From NCBI RefSeq assembly GCF_002086155.1, contig NZ_MVHE01000006.1, positions 124,001-188,000 on the forward strand: DNA of 64,000 bases. The letters are read 5' to 3'. This DNA is from Mycobacterium angelicum. GTDB taxonomy: Bacteria; Actinomycetota; Actinomycetes; Mycobacteriales; Mycobacteriaceae. The notes beneath the pieces are model-generated. The model searched no databases. It saw only the letters and a list, made by a program, of their open reading frames with translations, and was not told where the DNA came from. Of this stretch, positions 46,220 to 54,924 are shown piece by piece. Position 1 is the stretch's first letter, and every line of letters starts with the position of its first letter. A program made the translations under genes and the position numbers.

Positions 46220-49200
46220 GCGAGGATTCCACCCTCTCCAGTCTCTCGGGTTTCGCAGTGTTCTCGGGGTTCGGGGCGGGTTGCTCGGCAGCCGATTGCA
46301 GCAGGTCGATCAGCTCGGTGCCGGTGATGCCACCGAGCAATCGGGCCGCCGGCACCGATTGACCGGTCCATCGGCGCAGCCGGTCGCGCAGGTCCAGCGC
46401 CAGCATCGAGTCCGCGCCGAGGTCAACCAGCGCCGCACTCAGGTCCACCGACTTCGGTCCGTCGAGGCTGAACGCGGCCGCAATCTCGGCCCGCACCAGG
46501 TCGCTGACCGATCGCTGATCGGTGCTCTGGGAATGGGCCGGCGAAACGTCATCTGCCTCGGCGACGGGCACCGTGAAAGGCACTGCCACGCCTTGGCTTT
46601 CGAAGAAAACCCGCAGGCGGTCCAAGTCGGCGGCCAGAATCAGCGGGTCGCCACCGTAGCGGCGCAGGCTGGCGGTAACTGCCGCGTCGGGTTCCATCGC
46701 GATCAAGCCGGATCGCTCGATGCGGGCGATTTCGTCGGCGTCGGCGATTGTGGTGCCCTGCCACAACCCCCACCGCACCGCCATGGCGTCGAGCCCCTGG
46801 GCCCGCAGGTCGGCGGCCAAGACATCCAGGATCCGGTTGGACGCTGCATAGGCTCCGTGTCCGTGGCCGCCCCACACCCCGGATACCGAGGAGCACAACA
46901 GGATTCGCGCTTCAGGCCGCAACGGCCAAATCTCGGTCATCTGGACCAACCCGATTACCTTGGCCGAGAACACATCTGCCAGATCCTGCTCGCCGAGTTG
47001 ATCATGGGGTGCGAACCTGGCCGTTCCGGCGGTGTGAATCAGCAGCGCAGCTCCCGCACCGCCGAACTGCTCGGCCACCATCGACACCGCGTCGGCGTCG
47101 GTGATGTCGCAGGCCGGGGCGTGTACCTGTGCCGGATATCCGTGCGTCAACCGGTTCAGGTCGTCCTGGCTGAGGCCGTTGCGGCTCAACAGGATAACCC
47201 GTCGCGCGCCTGCTTCGACGCAGTGCCGGGCGTACCGCAGTCCGATAGTTCCGCTGCCCCCGGTGATCACCACATCGTCCAGTGCTGCCGCATCCAGGAC
47301 CCGCTCAGCCGGGGGTTCGGCACATTCCTGCAAAGTCCGGACAAGGCAACCGTCGCGCCAGGCGACCTCGGTTTGGTCTCCCAGCAACGCGTCGACGCAT
47401 GCTTGAGCGGTGTCCGCGTCGATACTGCGGCTGGGCAGGTCGAGATGCGCGAAGGTCTGCTCGGGGAATTCGAATCCGACGCTGCGGTGCATCGCGGCCA
47501 GTGCGGCCTGACCCGGCAGGGCAGCGGGCGCATCGGAATCCATCCGCTCACCGCAGGTGGTCACCAGCCAGACCCGCCGGCAGCGCTGACCGACGGCTCG
47601 CCGGTAGTCGAGTTGCCTTGCGGCCGAGGCGAATTGCTGGGTGGCGGACACCGCGTCGGGCGCCATGAGCGGCGGCGCGACCAGGACTGCGATCTCCGCC
47701 TCATCGGGATCCGTCAAGTAGCATCCGTCATGCGTCGTGACCGCGTCGGTCAGCTGGCGCACCACCGGATCACCCGCATCGGAATTGACCGGCGCCACGA
47801 TTGTGACGCCGCAGGACGGCCGGTCGGCGGGGTTGACGTCGCCGACCGCAAGCGGCTGCCACTCCTCGCCGAAGACGGCGGGCACCAAGCCGGGAACGGG
47901 CGGGAGCGGTTCCGGCGTGGCCCACAGACGTACGGCGCGCATCGGTGCGCTCGGGAATCCCCACAGCGGCTGCCGGTCGCCGACGTCGGCCAGATCCGAC
48001 CACCGGTAACCCGGATTGGCCACGGCGGCGGCGACGATGCTGGCGGACACGTGCTCGACGAACGGCTCGTCGCGGCGGCCTGAAGTCAGCAGCACCGCGT
48101 CCTGGACCAGCTCACCGAGTGCATACAGCAGCGACGGATCCGCCGACATTTCGACGAACGTGCCCGCCCCGCGCTGCGCGGCGGTCGCCACGGCGTGGTC
48201 GAAACGGACGGTGTTGCGCAGATTCTGGTACCAGTAGTCGGCGAAATCGGTGTCGGCCCGGACCACGCCACCGCGGGCCGAGCTGGCGAACTCCACTGGG
48301 GCGTCCAGGAACGCCGATGTGGGCAGCAGGTCGGCAAAGGTGGCGCGCAGTGATTCGAGCTTGCTGGTGTGCGCCGGAAAGTCGACGTCGAGCTCGCGGA
48401 CGAAAACACGGTTCTGCTCGGCCACGCCCACAATGCCGGCGACCGCGTCGCGGTCACCGGAGACCACACTCGACGAGGGCGAGTTGACCACCGAGACCTC
48501 CAGCCAGCCCGGCGTTTCGGCGATCAATTGCCCGGCGCGCTCAGCACCCACGCCCAGTACTGCCATGCCGTATCGGCCCGGAAGCCGACCGACGACGGTG
48601 GCCCGGGCCGCCACGACGGCAACCGCGTCGGGCAGCGCGAGGGCGCCGGCCACGTAGGCCGCCGCCACCTCACCCAAACTGTGGCCCACGGTGATGTCGG
48701 GCAGCACGCCGCAGCATCGCCACAGCTGCGCCAGGCTGGCGGCGTGCGTGAATTGCGCACCCTGGATGTGGATTTGCGACCACTCCCGACCGGAATCCCG
48801 ACCGGCATCCCGACCGGAATCCCGACCGGAATCGGAATCGGAATCGGAATCGGCCAGCAGATAGGCCAGCGGTGACGGCAAACCCGCCGCCGCAAAGGCC
48901 TGCGCGCAGCGCTGCGCCTCGGCGCGATACACCGGAAGCCGCCGATACGCTTCGGCGCCCATCGACGGCCACTGGTTGCCCTGACCGGGAAAGAGGAACG
49001 CGGTGCGCGGTGCCGAGTTCTCCGAAGATCGGGCCACCAGCCGATGCGGTTCACCACCCGCCAGCGCGCGCAGGCCGGCTTCCAGTTCAGTACGCTCGGC
49101 GGCCCGGATGACCGCACGGTGGCGACGCACCCGGCGGGTACTCAGCAACGTCGAAGCCACGGCCGCGGTGACGCCTTCGGCGCCGCGGTGGTGCTCAAGA

Positions 49201-49301
49201 TAGTTCAGGATGGCCGCGGCGTCCTGACCGATAAGGTCCGGCTCATGCGCGCTGAGCAGCACTGGAAGGCGGTCATCGGGCAGGCGGTGTGCAGCCATCA
49301 T
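46212..49301 (-). CDS. mbtD: MbtD-like polyketide synthase (AT-KR-ACP)
   Basis: About 1,029 residues from ATG 49301 (or 49298), overlapping the mbtC stop as ATGATG. The frame is open far upstream on top of mbtC, which is not its coding frame. The AT domain (about 90-400) has FLFPGQGNQWPSMG, active site GHSLGEVAAAYVAGAL and FPAHTSKLES. The KR domain (about 675-880) has VVITGGSGTIGLRYARHCVE and catalytic SSVSGVWGGHGHGAYAASNR. The C-terminal ACP (about 955-1010) has DLGADSMLALDLRDR. It has no KS, which MbtC provides. In mycobactin, MbtC/D insert a reduced ketide between the two lysines. A Ser/Asp/Gly/Arg tandem repeat interrupts the AT. Confidence 0.93.
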   Translation of the reverse strand: MMAAHRLPDDRLPVLLSAHEPDLIGQDAAAILNYLEHHRGAEGVTAAVASTLLSTRRVRRHRAVIRAAERTELEAGLRALAGGEPHRLVARSSENSAPRTAFLFPGQGNQWPSMGAEAYRRLPVYRAEAQRCAQAFAAAGLPSPLAYLLADSDSDSDSGRDSGRDAGRDSGREWSQIHIQGAQFTHAASLAQLWRCCGVLPDITVGHSLGEVAAAYVAGALALPDAVAVVAARATVVGRLPGRYGMAVLGVGAERAGQLIAETPGWLEVSVVNSPSSSVVSGDRDAVAGIVGVAEQNRVFVRELDVDFPAHTSKLESLRATFADLLPTSAFLDAPVEFASSARGGVVRADTDFADYWYQNLRNTVRFDHAVATAAQRGAGTFVEMSADPSLLYALGELVQDAVLLTSGRRDEPFVEHVSASIVAAAVANPGYRWSDLADVGDRQPLWGFPSAPMRAVRLWATPEPLPPVPGLVPAVFGEEWQPLAVGDVNPADRPSCGVTIVAPVNSDAGDPVVRQLTDAVTTHDGCYLTDPDEAEIAVLVAPPLMAPDAVSATQQFASAARQLDYRRAVGQRCRRVWLVTTCGERMDSDAPAALPGQAALAAMHRSVGFEFPEQTFAHLDLPSRSIDADTAQACVDALLGDQTEVAWRDGCLVRTLQECAEPPAERVLDAAALDDVVITGGSGTIGLRYARHCVEAGARRVILLSRNGLSQDDLNRLTHGYPAQVHAPACDITDADAVSMVAEQFGGAGAALLIHTAGTARFAPHDQLGEQDLADVFSAKVIGLVQMTEIWPLRPEARILLCSSVSGVWGGHGHGAYAASNRILDVLAADLRAQGLDAMAVRWGLWQGTTIADADEIARIERSGLIAMEPDAAVTASLRRYGGDPLILAADLDRLRVFFESQGVAVPFTVPVAEADDVSPAHSQSTDQRSVSDLVRAEIAAAFSLDGPKSVDLSAALVDLGADSMLALDLRDRLRRWTGQSVPAARLLGGITGTELIDLLQSAAEQPAPNPENTAKPERLERVESSRD
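48785..48850. repeat. Tandem repeat inside mbtD
   Basis: Four 12-bp units CCCGACCGG(A/C)AT followed by three 6-bp units CGGAAT. On the coding strand they encode a Ser-Asp run and then Gly-Arg-Asp-Ser units (SDSDSDSGRDSGRDAGRDSG) inserted in the AT domain. All units are multiples of 3, so copy-number change would keep frame. Confidence 0.9.
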
Positions 49302-50656
49302 GCAGCCTCCGCCATGGAGACGATCAGATGTGCATTGGTGCCGCTGATGCCGAACGCGGAAACAGCGGCAATGCGTTGTCCGTCCACGGTCGGCCACGGC
49401 GTGAGTTCCTGAGCCAACCGCAGGCCCTGGCGGTCCCAATCGATTTCCTTGCTGGCTTCGGCCGCATGCAGGGTCGCCGGAATGGCGCCGTGCTCGGCGG
49501 ACACCAGAATCTTGGCCAGCCCCAGCCCGCCACCGGCGGCTTGCGCATGGCCGAAGTTGGACTTCACCGAGCCCAAGATCGCGCCCTGGCCGGGTTCGGT
49601 GTTGCCGTAGATATCGGCCAGCGACTGCAATTCGGTGCGATCGCCGAGCTTGGTGCCGGTGCCGTGACCCTCGATCATTCCGACCTGTTCGGGCGCCAGG
49701 CCGGCTTGGGACAGGGCTCGCCGCAAAAGCCGGCGTTGCGCGGTTCCGGACGGGGCGGCCAGCCCCGCGCTGCGACCGTCCTGGTTGAGGACGCTGGAGC
49801 GGACTTCGGCGACGATTCGGTGCCCGGCGCGCAGCGCGGCCGACTTTCGTTGCAACACAAACATCGCCGCGCCCTCGGCCCACACGGTTCCGCTGGCCTG
49901 CGCGCTGAAGGGACGGCAGTGGCCGTCGTCGGAGAGCGCGTGCTGTTTGGAGAACTCGACGAAGAATCCGGGAGAGCCCATCACGCAGACCCCGCCGGCC
50001 AGCGCCATATCGCAGTCACCGGTTCGCACTGACTGCACCGCGACATGCAGTGCCGCCAGCGCCGACGAGCACGAGGCGTCGATCGTCAGCGCCGGGCCGG
50101 TCAATCCAAGCAAGTAGGAGATCCGGCCGGAGATCACGCCCGAAGCGGTCCCGGTGATCAGCCGACCGCTGTGGCGGGAGAACTCAGCCATCTCCGGTCC
50201 GTACCCGGTCAGGTAGGCGCCGACGTAGCAACCGACGTCGTGGCCGGCCAAGTCGTCGGGATTGATTCCACTGCTTTGCAGGGAGCGCCAGGCGACTCGT
50301 AACGCGACCCGTTGTTGTGGGTCCATCGCGATGGCCTCGTGCCGGGATATCCCGAAGAATGCTGGGTCGAATGTGGTTGCGCCGGTGAGAAATCCACCGG
50401 AATCATGAATCCGCTTGAATCCGTCTCGGCAAGACCCGGTCAACAGGTCGCGAATCGGCCACCCGCGATCGTCCGGAAGCGGAGACAATCCCTCCCGTTG
50501 CTGAGACAGCAATTCCCAATAGCCCTCGGCGGTATCGATACCACCGGGCGCTTCGACGGCCATGCCGACGATGGCGACCGGGTCTTGGTCCAACCCGGTA
50601 TCGAAGCCGGTATCCGGACGGTGATCAAACCGCTGATCAGACCGCTGATCAGACAT
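49298..50656 (-). CDS. mbtC: MbtC-like stand-alone ketosynthase
   Basis: About 452 residues from ATG 50656 (MSDQRSDQR). A repetitive, Asp/Arg-rich N-terminus of about 25 residues precedes the KS fold. Catalytic residues are all present: Cys in TIDASCSSALAALHVAVQSV, His in EGHGTGTKLGDRTEL, and His in VKSNFGHAQAAGGGLGLAKI. DPQQRVALRVAWRSL and FGISGTNAHLIV are standard KS motifs. It condenses malonyl units loaded by MbtD onto the growing chain. It is the first gene of the minus-strand operon mbtC-D-E-F-G-H-K, in which every junction overlaps. Confidence 0.95.
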   Translation of the reverse strand: MSDQRSDQRFDHRPDTGFDTGLDQDPVAIVGMAVEAPGGIDTAEGYWELLSQQREGLSPLPDDRGWPIRDLLTGSCRDGFKRIHDSGGFLTGATTFDPAFFGISRHEAIAMDPQQRVALRVAWRSLQSSGINPDDLAGHDVGCYVGAYLTGYGPEMAEFSRHSGRLITGTASGVISGRISYLLGLTGPALTIDASCSSALAALHVAVQSVRTGDCDMALAGGVCVMGSPGFFVEFSKQHALSDDGHCRPFSAQASGTVWAEGAAMFVLQRKSAALRAGHRIVAEVRSSVLNQDGRSAGLAAPSGTAQRRLLRRALSQAGLAPEQVGMIEGHGTGTKLGDRTELQSLADIYGNTEPGQGAILGSVKSNFGHAQAAGGGLGLAKILVSAEHGAIPATLHAAEASKEIDWDRQGLRLAQELTPWPTVDGQRIAAVSAFGISGTNAHLIVSMAEAA

Positions 50657-51194
50657 CGCCAACGACCGCCGTGGTCGGCGGGATGATGAGACCAAACGCC
50701 GCCATAGATCCTCCCCTCTGCTCAGCAACTGTGGATAAACGTCTTTCGCAGGTCAGCGCAGGACCGTGTTGCCGTAGCAACGAAAACCGCTGCGGTGTGC
50801 GTACATACGTAAGCGGCGTACGTGCGTAAAGCGGTCAGCAGGTTAAATACCCCTGTCGACCGGCGGTAAACGCGGAAAACTTCGAAAGGCTTCCTATCTC
50901 GTTGTGAACTTCGTCTCCGCGCTCAGTGGGCTTTCAGACTTGAAGCGATGGCCGGATTGCACATGCGTCTACTTGCTTCGGCCAGCGGCGATTTCGCGCC
51001 GCTGCGCTTCGCTTCCTGGACCATTGCGATCGCCGGACATTTACCCTCACGCAAATTCGCGGAGCACCAACATGTTTGGTTAGACTGACCGAAAGGCAGT
51101 TCGAAACCCGTTATGGCGCTGGTTATTCCAGTGAACCAGGATCCGCGGTTGCTCAAAAACATTGCACCCTACGCCGGAAGCGTAACCTGGAGAG
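50657..51194. other. Divergent control region between mbtC and mmpL
   Basis: 538 bp with no supported gene. It must hold promoters for both directions. An imperfect direct repeat of about 18 bp (50799-50816, 50817-50834: GCGTACATACGTAAGCG and GCGTACGTGCGTAAAGCG) lies 145-180 bases before mbtC. The IdeR box is at 51075-51093. TGATCAGACCGC-type repeats at 50632-50655 are within the first mbtC codons. Confidence 0.6.
51075..51093. promoter_or_regulatory. IdeR iron box
   Basis: TTTGGTTAGACTGACCGAA matches the IdeR consensus TTAGGTTAGGCTAACCTAA at 15 of 19 bases, keeping the GGTTAG-x-CT-x-ACC core. It lies 102 bases before the mmpL GTG and overlaps a possible -10 (TAGACT, 51081-51086). Iron-loaded IdeR would repress here. 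The mbtC start is about 420 bases away, so control of that side is less certain. Confidence 0.78.
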
Positions 51195-54110
51195 GTGTTA
51201 CACCTTGGTGGCCGGTTGCAGGCCACCGGTTTCTTTCATCGCTGGGCTCGCGTCGTGGTGCGCCGGCCATGGCTGGTCGTCGGCTTTTGGGTGGTGCTGG
51301 CCGTCGCTCTGTCGGTTACGTTGCCGCAACTGACGCAGGTGGTGCGCGAACGTACCGAGGAGATCCTGCCGAGTAACGCCCCGGTGATGGTCGCCACCAG
51401 GCAGATGACGGAAGCGTTTCATGAGCCGGAGTCGCAAAACGTCGCCCTGGTGGTGCTCACCGACGAACACGGCCTGACCCGCGCCGACGAAGACGTGTAC
51501 CGCACGCTGGTGGACCGGCTGCGTCGCGATACCAACGACGTCGCGAGTGTCCACGACTTCATCACCACGCCGGCCCTGCGCGACGTGATGACGAGCGCTG
51601 ACCACAAGGCGTGGTTCATTCCCGTCGGCGTCAGCGGCGAACTCGGTTCGCCGAAGTCCAAAGAGGCGTACTCCCACATTTCCGGCCTTGTCCAGCAGAC
51701 CGTCCAACAGGCCGTGGCCGGATCGACGTTGACCGCGAACACGACGGGCATTGCCGCCACCGTCGCCGAACTGGCCGATATCGGTCAACGCGACATGCGC
51801 GTCATCGAACTGGCCACCATCGCCATGGTGCTGTTGATCCTGCTGGTGGTGTATCGCAATCCGCTCACCATGTTGTTGCCGTTGCTCACCATCGGGGTAT
51901 CACTGGTGACCGCCCAACAAGTGGTTGCCGGCCTGGCCGGCGTGGGGCTGGGTATCTCACAGCAGACGGTCGTGTTCATGACCGCGATGATGATCGGTGC
52001 CGGGGTGGATTATGCGGTGTTTCTGATCAGCCGCTACCACGAAAAGCTGCGGCAAGGCGCGACGTCCGACGAAGCGGTGGTGGGCGCGCTGACGGGTATC
52101 GGCACGGTGATCGCCGCCTCGGCTGCCACTGTCGCGATCACCTTCCTGGGCATGAGCTTCACCCGACTGCAGGTTTTTTCCACCGTGGGGCCGGCGTTGG
52201 CCATCTCGATCTCGATCGCGTTTCTGGCCGCGATCACCTTGCTGCCGGCGATTCTCGCGCTGGCCGGGCGGCGCGGCTGGGCCGGACCCAAACGCGATCT
52301 GACCGGCCGGCTCTGGCGGCGTTCGGGAGCTCACATCGTGCGCCGTCCGGTCGCGCATCTGGTCGGTAGCCTGGTCATTCTGGCCGCCTTGGCCTGTTGT
52401 GTTCCATTGCTGCACTCGAGCTACGACGCGCGCACGACGCTGCCGCCGTCGGCGCAGAGCAATATCGGCTATGCCGCGATGGAACGCCATTTTCCGGCGA
52501 GTTCGATCAGTCCGCAGTACCTCTTCGTGCAATCCCCGCACGACCTGCGCAACCCCAAGGCATTGGCTGATCTCGAGCAGATGGCGCAGCGGGTCAGTCA
52601 GCTGCCCGACGTCGAGATGGTCCGCGGCGTTACCCGGCCGACGGGTGAACCGCTCGAGCAGGCCAAGCTCAGTTGGCAGGCCGGCGAAATCGGACAGCGG
52701 CTTTCCGACGCGTCCTCCCGCATCGCCGGCGCGAACGGCGACCTTGACGCGCTGACCGACGGCGCGCGCAAACTCGCCGACAGTCTGGCGGCCGTGCACA
52801 ACCGGGTGAGTCAGGCGATCGGGGGGTTGAGCGGTCTGCTCTCCGAACTCACCCGGATGCAAAACCAGCTCGCGGCAGCGCAGACGGTCAGTGCCACCAA
52901 CAGCAACCAGGTACTGACCCGGGCCGGTTCGGTGCTAGCCGGTCTGAAGGCAAGTCCCGCCTGCACCATGGACCAGCGCTGCAACGAGGCCCTGGACGAA
53001 CTGCAACGGCTCGTCGACACCGGCCAGCGCACCGCGGGCCCGAGTGCCTCCAATCAGGAATTGCGGGGATTGCTGGGGCGGGCGGTCCAGGCCATCCGCG
53101 CCCTGGACCCGAGCCGGCTGCAGCAGCAGCTCGCAAGTCTGGAGCAGGGGGCCAACGCGCTGGCCAATGGCAGCGAGCAGGTGGCCGCCGGGGTGCGCGA
53201 GCTGGTGGATCAAACCAAACAACTCGGCGGCGGCCTGGCCGAAGCGTCCGAACTGCTGTTGTCGATGAAGAACAACGCGTCGCAACCGAGCATGTCCGGT
53301 TTCTACATTCCGCCCCAAGCGATGAATAGCACCCAGTTCAAGGAAATGGCTGCGGTGTTCGTGTCTCCCGACGGGCATGCGGCGCGCTATTTGGTGCAAT
53401 CGACATTGAAACCGTTCGACAGCAAGGCCATGGATCAGACGAAGGCGATCGTCGGTGCGGCGCGCGGCGCACAACCGAACACGTCGCTGGCTGACGCGTC
53501 GATCGAGATGACGGGCATGACGCCGATGTACAGCCAAATGCGGGACTACTACAACCATGACCTGCGGTTCATCGTGATCATGACCATCGCCATTGTGTTC
53601 CTGATTCTGGCGGTACTGCTGCGGGCGATCGTGGCGCCGCTGTATCTCGTTGCCACCGTCATAGTTTCGTATCTGTCCGCACTGGGCATCGGAGTCATCG
53701 TGTTCCAGCTCATCGGAGGCCAGCCGCTGGCGTGGAGTGTGCCCGGGATGGCGTTCATCGTGCTGGTCGCCGTCGGAGCGGACTACAACATGTTGCTGAT
53801 TTCCCGGATTCGCGACGAATCGCCGCACGGGATTCGGGCCGGCGTCGTGCGCACTGTGGGTACGACGGGGGGAGTGATCACCTCTGCCGGTCTCATCTTC
53901 GCCGCATCGATGTTCGGCATGCTGTTCGGCAGCATCAGCACCATGGTCCAGGCCGGCTTCGTCATCGGCGCCGGGTTGCTGCTCGACACCTTCTTGGTGC
54001 GCACCATCACCGTGCCGGCGCTGGCGGTGCTGGCCGGCAAGGGCAACTGGTGGCCGTCAAAACGGCACGCCGCGAAAGCCGCTCCCGAGCCGGAACCCGA
54101 GCCGGCCTGA
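51195..54110 (+). CDS. MmpL-family RND exporter
   Basis: 971 residues from GTG 51195 with GGAGA just upstream. MmpL/RND architecture: helix 1 (WLVVGFWVVLAVALSVTL), first periplasmic domain (about 40-190), helices 2-6 (about 195-385) with GAGVDYAVFLISRYHEKLRQ, a large second periplasmic domain (about 405-755) containing a coiled-coil stretch (about 490-690) as in MmpL4/5, then helices 7-12 with GADYNMLLISRIRDES carrying the proton-relay Asp-Tyr pair. MmpL4/5 with MmpS4/5 export mycobactins; no mmpS gene accompanies this one. The iron box upstream and position make siderophore export the likely role. Confidence 0.92.
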   Translation: MLHLGGRLQATGFFHRWARVVVRRPWLVVGFWVVLAVALSVTLPQLTQVVRERTEEILPSNAPVMVATRQMTEAFHEPESQNVALVVLTDEHGLTRADEDVYRTLVDRLRRDTNDVASVHDFITTPALRDVMTSADHKAWFIPVGVSGELGSPKSKEAYSHISGLVQQTVQQAVAGSTLTANTTGIAATVAELADIGQRDMRVIELATIAMVLLILLVVYRNPLTMLLPLLTIGVSLVTAQQVVAGLAGVGLGISQQTVVFMTAMMIGAGVDYAVFLISRYHEKLRQGATSDEAVVGALTGIGTVIAASAATVAITFLGMSFTRLQVFSTVGPALAISISIAFLAAITLLPAILALAGRRGWAGPKRDLTGRLWRRSGAHIVRRPVAHLVGSLVILAALACCVPLLHSSYDARTTLPPSAQSNIGYAAMERHFPASSISPQYLFVQSPHDLRNPKALADLEQMAQRVSQLPDVEMVRGVTRPTGEPLEQAKLSWQAGEIGQRLSDASSRIAGANGDLDALTDGARKLADSLAAVHNRVSQAIGGLSGLLSELTRMQNQLAAAQTVSATNSNQVLTRAGSVLAGLKASPACTMDQRCNEALDELQRLVDTGQRTAGPSASNQELRGLLGRAVQAIRALDPSRLQQQLASLEQGANALANGSEQVAAGVRELVDQTKQLGGGLAEASELLLSMKNNASQPSMSGFYIPPQAMNSTQFKEMAAVFVSPDGHAARYLVQSTLKPFDSKAMDQTKAIVGAARGAQPNTSLADASIEMTGMTPMYSQMRDYYNHDLRFIVIMTIAIVFLILAVLLRAIVAPLYLVATVIVSYLSALGIGVIVFQLIGGQPLAWSVPGMAFIVLVAVGADYNMLLISRIRDESPHGIRAGVVRTVGTTGGVITSAGLIFAASMFGMLFGSISTMVQAGFVIGAGLLLDTFLVRTITVPALAVLAGKGNWWPSKRHAAKAAPEPEPEPA

Positions 54111-54148
54111 ACAAGCCACGACCAGATCGAAAAAGAATTGAGAGGCAC

Positions 54149-54898
54149 ATGACAACGGACAGAACAACATTCGCGCCCTGGATCAAACATGTGCCGGGAC
54201 CGGGCCAACAGCCGTATCGCGGCGCCATCGTGGTATTCCCGCACGCGGGGGCGGCCGCGGCCAGCTACCTGAAGTTGGCCAAGGCCCTGGCCGCCGGCAG
54301 CGACACGTTCGTGGTGCAGTACCCGCAGCGGGCTGAGCGGCTCGATGATCCGGCGCCGGAAACCATCCACAGCCTGGCCCGCGGCCTGTTCGAGTCGGGC
54401 CCCTGGCGCCGGGCCGCCCCCTTGCGGCTGTTCGGGCACAGCATGGGCGCGCTGGTCGCGTTCGAATTCGCCCGGATCGCCGAACAGCGCGGCACCGCCG
54501 TGCAAAAGCTGTGGGTGTCGGCCGGCCCGGTCCCGTCGACCGTCGCCGAGTTGCCCGAGCTGCCCACCAGCGACGCGCAATTGCTTGCCGACCTCGCCGA
54601 TCTGGGCGCAACCGACCCGCGGCTGTTGGCCGACGAGGAATTCGCCGAGCTGCTGACCAACGCGGCGCGTTGCGACTATGAAGCGCTCAACCGCTATGAC
54701 TGCAGCGACGGGGTGCGCATCCGCGCCGACATCCACGCCGTCGGCGGCCGGCAGGATCGTCGCGTCGACGCCGGCTCCCTGCACCGCTGGGCCCGGCACA
54801 CCGACGGCTGCTTCACGTCGTCGTTCTTCGACGGCGGGCACTTCTACATCAACGAACACATCAACACCGTCGCGAATCGCGTCATCACCGAGATCTGA
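54149..54898 (+). CDS. Type II thioesterase
   Basis: 249 residues from ATG 54149 with AGAGG upstream, 38 bases after mmpL. Alpha/beta hydrolase of the NRPS/PKS editing class: oxyanion strand VVFPHAGAAAASYLKLAKAL, nucleophile elbow LFGHSMGALVAFEF (Ser), and catalytic His in FFDGGHFYINEH. The conserved Asp is expected in RIRADIHAVGGRQDRRVDAG. Such enzymes remove stalled or wrong acyl groups from carrier proteins. It sits in the same operon as the exporter. Confidence 0.9.
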   Translation: MTTDRTTFAPWIKHVPGPGQQPYRGAIVVFPHAGAAAASYLKLAKALAAGSDTFVVQYPQRAERLDDPAPETIHSLARGLFESGPWRRAAPLRLFGHSMGALVAFEFARIAEQRGTAVQKLWVSAGPVPSTVAELPELPTSDAQLLADLADLGATDPRLLADEEFAELLTNAARCDYEALNRYDCSDGVRIRADIHAVGGRQDRRVDAGSLHRWARHTDGCFTSSFFDGGHFYINEHINTVANRVITEI

Positions 54899-54924
54899 TC
54901 CCGGGTTTGGAGGCAGACAGACCA

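Noticed and set aside
46212..49883. An upstream extension of mbtD to 49883
   Set aside because: The extra 190 residues lie on top of the mbtC coding sequence, are Arg/Pro-rich without family features, and mbtD has a natural start overlapping the mbtC stop.
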